DNA from: an uncultured Prevotellaceae bacterium
GTDB taxonomy: Bacteria > Bacteroidota > Bacteroidia > Bacteroidales > Bacteroidaceae
Direction: 5' to 3'
DNA length: 64,000 bases
Assembly (NCBI GenBank): GCA_946415365.1
Contig: CAMKSE010000010.1
Location: forward strand, 80,960-144,959
In this document: piece after piece, positions 29,737-37,962 of the stretch
Numbering within the stretch: the first letter of the stretch is position 1
Layout: every line of letters starts with the position of its first letter
The notes under the pieces: model-generated
What the model was told of the DNA's origin: nothing
What the model saw: only the letters and a program-made list of their open reading frames with translations
The model's database searches: none
Position numbers and translations under genes: made by a program

Positions 29737-30104
29737 TGCTTTCCGATGGTTATATCTCCCTGCGGAATGTCCGCTTCCACGCCTTTCATGGGGTGCTTCC
29801 TCAGGAACGGCAGGTGGGAGGCGACTTTCTGGTGACTGTCAGGGTGGGGTATCCGTTGGAACGGGCTATGGAGACAGACCATGTGGGTGACACCCTCGAC
29901 TATTCTGCCCTCTATGCCCTTGTGGAAGAGGAGATGGCTGAGCCGTCGAAGCTGCTGGAACATGTGGCAGGACGCATCGTCAAGGCTGTCACGGCCTCTT
30001 TCCCGGAGGTGACGTCAGTCGACCTTGAGTTGACGAAGCTGAACCCTCCGATGGGGGCAGATTGTGACGGTGCCGCCGTGGAGGTGCACTTTAAGAATTA
30101 TTGA
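29733..30104 (+). CDS. folB: Dihydroneopterin aldolase
   Basis: 123 residues, the full family length. It cleaves dihydroneopterin to hydroxymethyl-dihydropterin in folate synthesis. Motifs: ISLRNVRFHAFHGVLPQERQ at the start, TLDYSALYALVEEEM, LLEHVAGRI, and ELTKLNPPMGADCDGAAVE with the conserved Lys/Pro segment. ATGA overlap with the upstream gene indicates translational coupling. Its TGA lies in the first unit of an ATTGAAN array that also holds the start of the amidase gene. Confidence 0.93.
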   Translation: MMLSDGYISLRNVRFHAFHGVLPQERQVGGDFLVTVRVGYPLERAMETDHVGDTLDYSALYALVEEEMAEPSKLLEHVAGRIVKAVTASFPEVTSVDLELTKLNPPMGADCDGAAVEVHFKNY

Positions 30105-30120
30105 AAATTGAAGATTGAAA
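30100..30120. repeat. ATTGAAN array across the folB/amidase junction
   Basis: Three 7-base units (ATTGAAA, ATTGAAG, ATTGAAA). The first contains the folB stop TGA and the second the likely TTG start of the amidase gene. Confidence 0.85.
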
Positions 30121-31334
30121 TTAAGGAATTGAGGAGATTAAGATATATTATAATAGGTGTGATGCTGTGTGTGGCCTGTGTCGCGAACGCCAAGGGTTTC
30201 ACACTGGTTATTGATGCTGGACACGGCGGAGATGATACAGGTGCCGTCGGACCTGGAAAGGTGAGGGAGAAGGACCTGACCCTGAGGTATGCCCTCGCTT
30301 TCGGGAAGATGGTGGAGCAGAACTGCCCTGACGTGAAGGTCATATACACCCGTAAGACAGACCGTTTTGTGGAACTGTACCGTCGGGCGGAGATAGCCAA
30401 CAGGAACAAGGCCGACCTTTTTATCTCTATCCACATCAATGCCCTGCCTAAAGGAAAGGTGGCACACGGATTCCAGACCTATACGCTCGGTACGAGCAAA
30501 CGGACCGGCAAGAAGACGGGTGTGCTGGAGAACCTTGAGGTGGCAAAGCGTGAGAATGCCGTGATCCTCATGGAGAAGGACTACCAGCAGACTTATCAGG
30601 GCTACGATCCCAATTCACCGGAGAGTGATATCATGTTTGAGTTTATTCAGGACAAGAACATGGAGAACTCCGTGGAGTTGGCCAAGTACATGCAGAAATA
30701 CGTGTGTCAGGCCACGGGCCGTCAGGATATGGGTGCCCAGCAGGACAATCTCGCCGTGCTGCGTCTGTCGTCAATGCCTGGCTGTCTGGTGGAGTGTGGT
30801 TTCATCTCCACACGCGACGAGGAGAGCTTTATGAATTCCAAAGGTGCTTCTGAGAGATATGCCCATGGACTCTATAATGCCTTCGTGGCCTACCTGAAGC
30901 ATCATGGTGGCAGTGGGAATATCTCCTATATGCCTGTGCCTGAGGCAGAGGTGGAGCCGGTGGTTAAGACTGAGGAGCCTGTGCAGCCACGTTCTGAAGA
31001 GTCTGCCCTGCCACAGTCTGAGAAGCCTGTGCAGCCAAGGCCTGAGGAGCCTGTAGCTCCCGTTGTATCCGCTCCTGTGTTCAAGGTGCAGATCATGACC
31101 AGTTCCACTAAGCTGAAGGCCAGTGATGCCCGTTTAAAGGGCCTGAAGGAAGCCTCCAATTATAAGGAGGGCGGACTGTATAAGTACACGGTCGGCTCGT
31201 CGACCAACTACAATGAGATGTATCGTCTTCGCAAGGATCTGGTAAAACGATTCCCGGAGGCTTTCATTGTGGCCTTCAGGGATGGCGTACGAATGGACAT
31301 CAACGAGGCCATCAGGGAGTTTAAGAAGAAGTGA
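30108..31334 (+). CDS. N-acetylmuramoyl-L-alanine amidase with SPOR domain
   Basis: 408 residues. Signal peptide with an unusually basic lead (KIEIKELRRLRY, then IIIGVMLCVACVANA). Amidase_3 domain about residues 30-265: zinc-binding VIDAGHGGDDTGAVG, EKDLTLRYA, SIHINALP, and the catalytic Glu in VECGFIS. A Pro/Glu-rich linker follows, then a SPOR domain (VFKVQIMTSSTKLKASD) about 325-405 that binds denuded glycan at division sites. It acts in the periplasm in cell separation. No ATG is available; TTG 30108 is chosen because it gives a complete signal peptide (TTG 30129 is possible). The stop lies in an AGTGAAN array. Confidence 0.92.
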   Translation: MKIEIKELRRLRYIIIGVMLCVACVANAKGFTLVIDAGHGGDDTGAVGPGKVREKDLTLRYALAFGKMVEQNCPDVKVIYTRKTDRFVELYRRAEIANRNKADLFISIHINALPKGKVAHGFQTYTLGTSKRTGKKTGVLENLEVAKRENAVILMEKDYQQTYQGYDPNSPESDIMFEFIQDKNMENSVELAKYMQKYVCQATGRQDMGAQQDNLAVLRLSSMPGCLVECGFISTRDEESFMNSKGASERYAHGLYNAFVAYLKHHGGSGNISYMPVPEAEVEPVVKTEEPVQPRSEESALPQSEKPVQPRPEEPVAPVVSAPVFKVQIMTSSTKLKASDARLKGLKEASNYKEGGLYKYTVGSSTNYNEMYRLRKDLVKRFPEAFIVAFRDGVRMDINEAIREFKKK

Positions 31335-31350
31335 ATAGTGAAAAGTGAAT
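31330..31350. repeat. AGTGAAN array across the amidase/mlaD junction
   Basis: Three 7-base units (AGTGAAT, AGTGAAA, AGTGAAT). The amidase TGA stop is inside the first; the next gene starts 5 bases after the last. Confidence 0.8.
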
Positions 31351-31354
31351 AGAT

Positions 31355-32257
31355 ATGAAGAAGTTCAGTAAGGAAATACAGATTGCGCTCGTAGCGCTGG
31401 TGGGCATCGTGGTGCTCTATTTCGGTTTACAGTTCCTCAAGGGACTGACGGTGTTCTCTACCGACAAGAACTATTATGTAAAGTTCAGTGACATCAGCGG
31501 CCTTTCCGCATCCAGTCCCGTCTATGCCAACGGCTATAGGGTAGGTGTGGTGGAGAATATCATCTACGACTTTGAGAACCAAGGAGATATCGTGGCCGTT
31601 ATGAGTATCAACAAAGATATGCGCATTCCCTCTGGCAGCCGTGCTGAGATTGCCAGCGACCTGTTGGGGAACATCAAGCTGGAGCTGAAGCTCGGTCCCA
31701 ATTTCTCAGACATCATCGAACCGGGTGATACCATCAGTGGCGGTCTGCAGATGGGTGCTCTGGCCAAGGCTGCGGACATCATACCCCATGTGCAGTCCCT
31801 GCTGCCGAAACTCGACTCCATCCTTGCCAATGTCAATGCCCTGCTTTCCAATCCGGCCCTCAGTAACTCACTCAGTCATATCGACCAGCTGACAGGTAAT
31901 CTCACCACTACCACCAGTGACCTGAACCGTCTGACAGCCGCCCTGAACAAGCAGGTGCCCCAGATGCTGGAGAATGCCGACGGACTGTTGGCTAATACCA
32001 ACAACCTGACGCATAACCTGAGCGAACTGGACCTTGCCGGTACCATGCAGAAGGTAGACCTCACCCTGCGTAACTTAGAGCAGATGACGGCCAAGCTGAA
32101 CAGTAATGACGGTACCCTCGGTCTGCTGATGCGTGACCCTGGACTCTATAACAACCTGAATGCTACGATGATGCATGCCGACTCTTTGATGATTGATCTC
32201 AAGCAGCATCCCAAACGGTACGTTCACTTCTCAGTTTTCGGTAAAAAAGACAAGTAA
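31355..32257 (+). CDS. mlaD: MlaD/MCE-family phospholipid transport protein
   Basis: 300 residues. One N-terminal membrane helix (IALVALVGIVVLYFGLQFL, residues 10-28), then the MCE domain to about 115 (YYVKFSDISGLSASSPVYANGYRVG, PSGSRAEIASDLLGNIKLEL). A long helical region rich in Asn, Leu and Thr follows, suited to hexameric assembly in the periplasm. In the family this subunit joins a permease/ATPase pair to move lipids between membranes; those partners are not in the window. It is the last gene of the unit started at 28996. Confidence 0.88.
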   Translation: MKKFSKEIQIALVALVGIVVLYFGLQFLKGLTVFSTDKNYYVKFSDISGLSASSPVYANGYRVGVVENIIYDFENQGDIVAVMSINKDMRIPSGSRAEIASDLLGNIKLELKLGPNFSDIIEPGDTISGGLQMGALAKAADIIPHVQSLLPKLDSILANVNALLSNPALSNSLSHIDQLTGNLTTTTSDLNRLTAALNKQVPQMLENADGLLANTNNLTHNLSELDLAGTMQKVDLTLRNLEQMTAKLNSNDGTLGLLMRDPGLYNNLNATMMHADSLMIDLKQHPKRYVHFSVFGKKDK

Positions 32258-32631
32258 ATAGAAATTGTCTAAATAAAGGCGTAGGTTGTTGCATTCTTCT
32301 TTGAATGTGCCGAAACCCCTCTGTCTTCGTAGCATTCCGACAAGTCGGGTGGTCTTTCCGGCTGATTTCCGGTAATTGAAGCAAATGGTATATCTGATTG
32401 AAATACAAGAACTTGTAATTTTGCAATACCCATTTTGAATAGCTTGGTACGTGAAACATCCTAACCCTCGCAGTGTTAGCAAGTTACGTTGTTTTGTACA
32501 CACATCGACCACTTCCGTGGATTTGCAGGATTGAAAAAAAATAGCGAACTTTGCACCGCAATTATAAATCGCAAGCCTAAGTCTTGTATTATAAAATGTC
32601 TATTAGAATAAAGTAAATAAAGGAACGCCGA
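32258..32631. other. Long gap before dnaA, possible leader or small RNA
   Basis: 374 bases without a credible gene. It contains TAATTTTGC (32416-32424), a valid -7 box on the plus strand more than 200 bases before dnaA, and GAACTTTGC (32546-32554), a weaker box 78 bases before dnaA. Small stems such as CCGACAAGTCGG (about 32337-32348) and CCACTTCCGTGG are present. I see no canonical DnaA box TTATCCACA, so an origin is not supported. Confidence 0.4.
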
Positions 32632-34038
32632 ATGAACAATAATCACCAGGCGCTTTGGGATGAATGCCTCCGTCTGATTCAGGCCAACGTCACAGAGCAA
32701 CAGTTTAAAACGTGGTTCGCACCAATCGTCTTCGAGTCTTACTCGGAGAAGGAGCAGATGCTTCTGGTGCAGGTTCCGAGCTCGTACGTGTGCGAGTACT
32801 TGGAGCAGTACTACGTGGGACTGTTAAGCAAGGTGCTTGCCCGTGTGTTCGGTTCCGGCGTGCGGCTCAGTTACCGTATTGTGACTGTGAAGGCCCAGCG
32901 TAATGTGACTGTGGACGTAGAGAGTGACGGTGTGACCCTTGAGGCTCAGCCAACCACCCGTGCCAACCAGTCGCCGACCGTGCTCGATGCTGCCACACCG
33001 CAGCAGCTGAACCCCCAGCTCGACGTCAAGAAGACCTTCCAGAACTTCATTGAGGGTGATTCTAACAAGCTGCCTCGTACCGTCGGACTGTCCATTGCGG
33101 AACATCCTGGAAAGACCACCTTCAATCCTTTCTTTATTTATGGACCTTCAGGTTGCGGAAAGACGCATCTGATCAATGCCATTGGTGTGCGTTGTAAGGA
33201 GACCTATCCTCAGAAGCGGGTGCTCTATGTCTCTGCCCGTCTCTTTCAGGTGCAGTACACCGACTCCGTGCGCCACAATACCACCAACGACTTCATCAAC
33301 TTCTACCAGAGCATCGATGTGCTGATCGTCGATGATATCCAGGAGTGGATGAACTCTCCCAAGACGCTCGATACTTTCTTCCATATCTTCGACCACCTGT
33401 TCCGTATCGGCAAGCAGATCATTCTGGCCTCTGACCGTCCTCCGGTGGATCTTCAGGGTGTGAAGGACCGTCTGCTCACGCGTTTCGCCTGTGGTCTGAT
33501 AGCCGAGCTCGAGAAGCCCAATGTGCAGTTGTGCATCGACATTCTCAATGCCAAGTGCCGTCGTGACGGTCTGAAGATTCCTGCCGATGTCATCCAGTAT
33601 ATCGCTGAGACGGCCAATGGCAGCGTCCGCGACCTGGAGGGTGTGGTGAACTCACTGATGGCTTATTCCATCGTCTACAACACCCATCTCGACATGCGTC
33701 TTGCCGAACGTATCGTCAAGCGTGCCGTGAAGGTCGACAACCACCCGCTGACCATCGACGATATCCTTGAGAAGGTGTGCCGTCACTACAATGTCGAGCA
33801 GCGTCAGGTGTTCAGCAAAAGCCGCAAGCGTGAGTTGGTGCAGGTGCGCCAGGTGTCAATGTATCTGGCCCAGAAGTACACGAAGATGCCGGCTGGTCGT
33901 ATCGGACAGCTGATCGGCAACCGTGACCACTCCACCGTCATCCACTCCTGCAACGCCGTCGAGCAGCGTCTGAAGGTCGATATTACGTTCTCTGACGAAA
34001 TCCGCAGTATCGAGAACTCCTTCAAACTTAAGAAATAA
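32632..34038 (+). CDS. dnaA: Chromosomal replication initiator DnaA
   Basis: 468 residues with all four domains: N-terminal ALWDECLRLIQANVTEQQFKT-type domain I, a variable Gln/Pro linker, the AAA+ domain (Walker A GPSGCGKTHL near 171, Walker B VLIVDDIQEW near 225, DLEGVVNSL), and the C-terminal DNA-binding domain with the signature GNRDHSTVIHS near 430. It opens the origin and starts replication. It has a 374-base leader region with two possible promoters and stands alone as a transcription unit; no dnaN follows, as is common in Bacteroidetes. Confidence 0.97.
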   Translation: MNNNHQALWDECLRLIQANVTEQQFKTWFAPIVFESYSEKEQMLLVQVPSSYVCEYLEQYYVGLLSKVLARVFGSGVRLSYRIVTVKAQRNVTVDVESDGVTLEAQPTTRANQSPTVLDAATPQQLNPQLDVKKTFQNFIEGDSNKLPRTVGLSIAEHPGKTTFNPFFIYGPSGCGKTHLINAIGVRCKETYPQKRVLYVSARLFQVQYTDSVRHNTTNDFINFYQSIDVLIVDDIQEWMNSPKTLDTFFHIFDHLFRIGKQIILASDRPPVDLQGVKDRLLTRFACGLIAELEKPNVQLCIDILNAKCRRDGLKIPADVIQYIAETANGSVRDLEGVVNSLMAYSIVYNTHLDMRLAERIVKRAVKVDNHPLTIDDILEKVCRHYNVEQRQVFSKSRKRELVQVRQVSMYLAQKYTKMPAGRIGQLIGNRDHSTVIHSCNAVEQRLKVDITFSDEIRSIENSFKLKK

Positions 34039-34060
34039 TTAAACTGTAAACCGTAAACAA

Positions 34061-36163
34061 TTATAGGTTGACACTGCTGCCAACGATCATCCAGCGTCCG
34101 GGCTGTGGAACGAGTCCGTAGTCGTGATAACGCGTGTCGAACAGGTTGTTTGCTCCCACGTAGATTTCCCACTTTGCTTGCCGCCATGTCATACGGGCAT
34201 CGGTGAGAACGTACGGTCTGTAGTCGCAGACCTGTCCTTCGAAGTCGGTATAGCTTCCCACACGGTCCTGCCAGCGCAGGTTGAGATCCAGAGAAAGTCT
34301 TTTGGTCAGGGGCAGCAGGGCATGTGCCACCAGTTTATGGCGCAGGTATTCCAGCGCATACTGCGACACGATGCCAGGCTCTTGTTTCTTGTCCTGATGA
34401 ATGAGACTGTAAGACACGTGGAGAGTTGAAGACTTGTAATGGTACCGTGCGCCGATCTCGAGGCCGAGGCTGTTGATCTCGGTATGGTTCACACTCTGCC
34501 AGGTGGCATCGTCTCCTTTTGTCGTGTCCATGATCCAGTCGATCATGTTTCTCCCTTGGTGGTACCAGAGAGCACATTGAAAATTGAAAATTGAATATTG
34601 AACATTGCATCCTGCTTCGATGGCGCTCATCTCCTCAGGCTTCAGGTGAGGGTCAGCACTGTAGCCCTGCAGTTTGTAGTACATTTCCGTGAATGATGGC
34701 ATGCGCAGCGAGCTGTTGTACGAAGCGTGGAGTCGCCAGTGGGGTGAGGGACGATAGCTGACATCGATACCGGGATAGACCGTTATGTTCATGTTGCTCC
34801 AGGTGTTCTTCACGGCCACGATACCTGCTGATATTGTAAAATTATTTAGCAGTATGTTGTGCTCCAGATATCCGCTTATGTTTGTTCGGTTCACGCCCAG
34901 AGTATAGTCGCGGTCAGTGCCGCTGATGTGATGTGTCTGTGCCAGTGGCTCCCCGAGGTTGCCGCTGACAAGGTCCTCGTTCCGCAGTTCCGCACCAAGT
35001 GCAGTTCTGTTTCTTATCCGGTCAGGGTCTGCGGTATTCCAGTCAAAATAGGTATTGAAGCTGACTCCGTAAACGTCGGTTCGGTTGTAGTTGTACTTCA
35101 TCACCTCCGGTCTGTCTCGGTAGCCCTCGTAATGGTCACGGTTCTGGTTCCAATAGACGTTGCCGCTTAGGTGCAGTCTTCCGCGCTTGCTCTCTCCCTG
35201 TATGGCTGTGTAAAGTTTTGTGGTGTGTTCGTATTGCTCGTCGGCCTGCCATTTCGGAGAGGCCCAGAAGGTGCTGGACCCCCAGCCCTTGTCAGCCAGT
35301 CCCATGTGCCAGTGAAGCCTGAGGTCATCGTCCTCATACTGACCCTGATAGAACGCTTTCGCCCCGCTGAAGTCGGTGTTCAGGTTGCCTGCCTTTGAAC
35401 GGCTGTAGCCGTCGCTCCGGGAGTAGTTGGCGGAGAGGGAATTGGAAAAGGAGACAGGAGTCAGGAGTCTGGAGTCAGTAGAATACCTGCCACCGACATG
35501 GAAGTAACCGTATGATCCGCCCTCAATATGTGCTTGAACATTTCTCCTGTCTCCTGTCTCCTGACTCCTGACTCCTGTTACAATATTCACCGCCCCGACG
35601 AGCGACGAAGTGCCGTAGATCCTTCCTGCCGGACCTTCCAGCACCTCTATGCGGACGATGTCGTTGAGGTCAACGGGCAGGTCCATGGCATTGTGTCCTG
35701 TCTGCGGGTCACAGATGTTGATGCCATTGAGCAGTATGATGATCTGCTCCGACGTGCCGCCGCGTATGGAGATGTCCGTTTGGGCACCGAGGGGTCCCCG
35801 TTGCCTGACATCCACGCCCACGGCGTATTTCAGTAAGTCGTTGACACTTTGTACGGGAGCCTGCGCAAAGTCCGCCTTCTCCAGTACAGTTACCATTCTC
35901 GCTGCCTGACTCCTGGTCAGTGGCGCCCTCGAGCCGGTCACGCAGACCTCCTCGAGCATCATCTCCCGTGCCGTCGTGGTGGCGGTGGAGTCGGTGACGA
36001 TGGGATCCGTCGCTACACTCTCCGCCGAGGCGTAGGTCAGCGTGGCTACTGAGAGCACGCTGCATACCACCTCTCTGCCCAGACAGGCAAACAGTGAGTA
36101 GCCCTTGTTCCCGAAATGCCGGAACACGAGCACCTGGCGCTTGTTGAATAGTGGCTTGTACAT
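34061..36163 (-). CDS. TonB-dependent outer-membrane receptor (BtuB-like)
   Basis: 700 residues. Extended signal region (NKRQVLVFRHFGNKGYSLFA, then VVCSVLSVATLTYASA), plug domain about 60-190 (VTGSRAPLTRSQAARMV, ISIRGGTSEQIIILLNGI, EVLEGPAGRIYG), then a 22-strand-type barrel ending in GRWMIVGSSVNL. The family imports vitamin B12, haem or similar ligands; the specificity cannot be read. ATG 36163 is preferred because the -7 box at 36204 would leave no leader for ATG 36202. Three short heptad arrays are in frame (34576, 35455, 35544), encoding loop peptides such as QYSIFNFQ and RSQETGDRR. It is convergent with dnaA. Confidence 0.92.
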   Translation of the reverse strand: MYKPLFNKRQVLVFRHFGNKGYSLFACLGREVVCSVLSVATLTYASAESVATDPIVTDSTATTTAREMMLEEVCVTGSRAPLTRSQAARMVTVLEKADFAQAPVQSVNDLLKYAVGVDVRQRGPLGAQTDISIRGGTSEQIIILLNGINICDPQTGHNAMDLPVDLNDIVRIEVLEGPAGRIYGTSSLVGAVNIVTGVRSQETGDRRNVQAHIEGGSYGYFHVGGRYSTDSRLLTPVSFSNSLSANYSRSDGYSRSKAGNLNTDFSGAKAFYQGQYEDDDLRLHWHMGLADKGWGSSTFWASPKWQADEQYEHTTKLYTAIQGESKRGRLHLSGNVYWNQNRDHYEGYRDRPEVMKYNYNRTDVYGVSFNTYFDWNTADPDRIRNRTALGAELRNEDLVSGNLGEPLAQTHHISGTDRDYTLGVNRTNISGYLEHNILLNNFTISAGIVAVKNTWSNMNITVYPGIDVSYRPSPHWRLHASYNSSLRMPSFTEMYYKLQGYSADPHLKPEEMSAIEAGCNVQYSIFNFQCALWYHQGRNMIDWIMDTTKGDDATWQSVNHTEINSLGLEIGARYHYKSSTLHVSYSLIHQDKKQEPGIVSQYALEYLRHKLVAHALLPLTKRLSLDLNLRWQDRVGSYTDFEGQVCDYRPYVLTDARMTWRQAKWEIYVGANNLFDTRYHDYGLVPQPGRWMIVGSSVNL
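34576..34610. repeat. In-frame ATTGAAN array inside the TonB receptor gene
   Basis: Five 7-base units (ATTGAAA, ATTGAAA, ATTGAAT, ATTGAAC, ATTGCAT). On the coding strand it reads as NVQYSIFNFQ, in an extracellular-type loop or strand of the barrel. Confidence 0.85.
35455..35475. repeat. CAGGAGT heptad array inside the TonB receptor gene
   Basis: Three 7-base units (CAGGAGT, CAGGAGT, CTGGAGT), the reverse complement class of the array at 35544, 68 bases away. Encodes the SRLLTP part of TDSRLLTPVSF. Confidence 0.8.
35544..35578. repeat. CTCCTGN heptad array inside the TonB receptor gene
   Basis: Five 7-base units (CTCCTGT or CTCCTGA). Encodes TGVRSQETGDRR. With the array at 35455 it forms an inverted pair. 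Confidence 0.9.
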
Positions 36164-36203
36164 GTTCTGAATACTAAAAATGGTCTTTTCTATGAAAAGC
36201 ACT

Positions 36204-36212
36204 GCAAAGGTA
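36204..36212 (-). promoter_or_regulatory. Bacteroidetes -7 promoter box for the TonB receptor
   Basis: TACCTTTGC on the minus strand, 40 bases before the chosen ATG at 36163. Confidence 0.7.
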
Positions 36213-36419
36213 CGTCTTTTTGGGAAAACAACTGAATGTTAGTACAAAAATCTTACATATTTATCTGTTAAAATAAACAAAAAGACGAAAAAAGACCGTT
36301 TGTGCTTAATCAAAAATTGTAGATGGTAAAACTAGTTTAATAGGATTGTTTTTCCTTTAATTAATGTTAAATATAGGCAATTAATCGATGAAAAGAATAT
36401 TTGGTTGAACAATTATTAT

Positions 36420-36428
36420 TATCTTTGC
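36420..36428 (+). promoter_or_regulatory. Bacteroidetes -7 promoter box of the pilus-like locus
   Basis: TATCTTTGC, 19 bases before the ATG at 36448. It is the only strong -7 box I find for the co-directional genes up to 63741. Confidence 0.75.
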
Positions 36429-36447
36429 AATTAAAATAAATTTTAAA

Positions 36448-37962
36448 ATGCGTATCAGATTAACCTGTTTCCATGTCCTTAAGCTATCCGCATTACTCCT
36501 GATGCTGATGGTTTCTTCCGCGCAGGCGCGCCAGCTGGCGTCGGTTGCGCACATGGATTCGGCCTATTCTGATTATCCCTATCTCCGCTTCGTGGAATAT
36601 GGAGACTCCCTCGTGATGAACGATGAGGATTTCTTCGACGTTGCCGGCAAGGTGGTGTTCCCCGTCAATAAGTCCAGCCTGAATCTTTCTGACCAGTTCC
36701 TTCGTGAGCTCGACGAGAAAGTGCTTCCGGACATCAACCGCGACAGTCTGCAGCTTGTTCAGCTGATTATCCGCGGTGCGGCTTCACCCGAAGGTCCGGT
36801 CAAACTGAACCAGAAGCTGGGTTCCCAGCGTGCCCAGGCTCTTTTCGACTTTATCCAGTCTCGTCTGGCATTCCCTCTCAGCAGCCGCTATTTCTCTCTT
36901 GACGTGGATATTGAAGACTATTCCACGCTGTGTCTGATGATGCGTCGTGCCAACGACCCGGACTATGGCTATGTCAGGGATCTCACCGACCGTTACGAAG
37001 GTCAGCCGGACCAGTTGAAGCGTAAGTTGCAGACGGCCCGTGGCGGACAGTTGTGGAACAGGCTCCTGAAAGAGTATTTCCCCGGTCTGCGCACAGCCCG
37101 CATCGTGCTGGTGTTCCGCCGTTATGTGCCTGTGGAACTCGAGGTGGAAGAGCCGGTGGTACCTGAACTGGATCCCGTCGTCCATGAGCAGTCGCCCGTC
37201 GTACTGGTGGAGCCCGGACTGCCTGAGGTGGACTCCATAGCGCCCGTGCCCGTTGGGACGCCTGCCGAGCCTGAGCCGGATACCATCCCCCGGCGTGAGT
37301 TCCTCTCCCTCAAGACCAACCTGTTGTTCTACGGTGTCTATATGCCCGGCTACAACCGCTGGTGCCCCATTCCCAATGTGGCAGTGGAGTACTACCCGAA
37401 GAATGGCCACTTTACTTTCGGCGCTTCCTTCGACTTCCCTTGGTGGCAGGACTACGACGCCCACAAGTATTTCCAGATCCGCAACTACCAGGTGGAGTCC
37501 CGTTACTACCTGCGCAGCGGCGATATGGACGCTAATCCTCCGGGAAAGGGTCCTGCCTTCCGTGGCCTCTACCTTCAGGGCTATGCCCATCTGGGACTCT
37601 TCGGCATCTGTTTCGATGCCGACCGCGGTTGGGTAGGAGAGGGCCTTGGTGCCGGTGTCGGAGCCGGCTACGTCATGGGTCTCTCCAAGAAAGGTCACTG
37701 GCGACTGGAGTTCGGTCTGCAGGTGGGCTTCTACGCCTGTAAGTACGACCCCTATCAGTATGAGAACCCCGTGGATCCCAACTACCGCGACCACCTGTAC
37801 TATTATAAGTGGACCCAGGATCCGAGTCTGTTCAAGAAGCGTCAGTACCGTTACAGCTGGCTTGGTCCCACGCGCATCGGCGTGACGCTGACCTACGACC
37901 TGCTCTACCGCAGGGTACAGAAGAAAGGTGTCAGTTTCATTAATTACGAGAAAAGAAGATGA
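36448..37962 (+). CDS. OmpA-like and DUF3575 outer-membrane protein
   Basis: 504 residues. Signal peptide (LKLSALLLMLMVSSAQARQ). An OmpA-like peptidoglycan-binding domain about 60-210 (VVFPVNKSSLNLSDQFL, IIRGAASPEGP, LGSQRAQALFDFI), a Pro/Glu/Val-rich linker about 228-290, then a DUF3575 barrel-like domain to the end (SLKTNLLFYGVYMPGYN, NVAVEYYPKNG, RYSWLGPTRIGVTLTYD). Such proteins open Bacteroidales fimbrial gene clusters and probably anchor the structure to the outer membrane and wall. ATGA overlap with the DUF5119 gene. Confidence 0.88.
   Translation: MRIRLTCFHVLKLSALLLMLMVSSAQARQLASVAHMDSAYSDYPYLRFVEYGDSLVMNDEDFFDVAGKVVFPVNKSSLNLSDQFLRELDEKVLPDINRDSLQLVQLIIRGAASPEGPVKLNQKLGSQRAQALFDFIQSRLAFPLSSRYFSLDVDIEDYSTLCLMMRRANDPDYGYVRDLTDRYEGQPDQLKRKLQTARGGQLWNRLLKEYFPGLRTARIVLVFRRYVPVELEVEEPVVPELDPVVHEQSPVVLVEPGLPEVDSIAPVPVGTPAEPEPDTIPRREFLSLKTNLLFYGVYMPGYNRWCPIPNVAVEYYPKNGHFTFGASFDFPWWQDYDAHKYFQIRNYQVESRYYLRSGDMDANPPGKGPAFRGLYLQGYAHLGLFGICFDADRGWVGEGLGAGVGAGYVMGLSKKGHWRLEFGLQVGFYACKYDPYQYENPVDPNYRDHLYYYKWTQDPSLFKKRQYRYSWLGPTRIGVTLTYDLLYRRVQKKGVSFINYEKRR

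Noticed and set aside
32231..32512. Minus-strand 93-codon ORF before dnaA with a basic stretch
   Set aside because: Overlaps mlaD, has no promoter or known motif, and reads through a probable leader.
32258..32631. Replication origin next to dnaA
   Set aside because: No cluster of DnaA boxes or AT-rich 13-mers is recognisable by eye.
36164..36202. Upstream ATG of the TonB receptor at 36202
   Set aside because: Only 1 base separates it from the -7 box; ATG 36163 gives a normal leader and signal.
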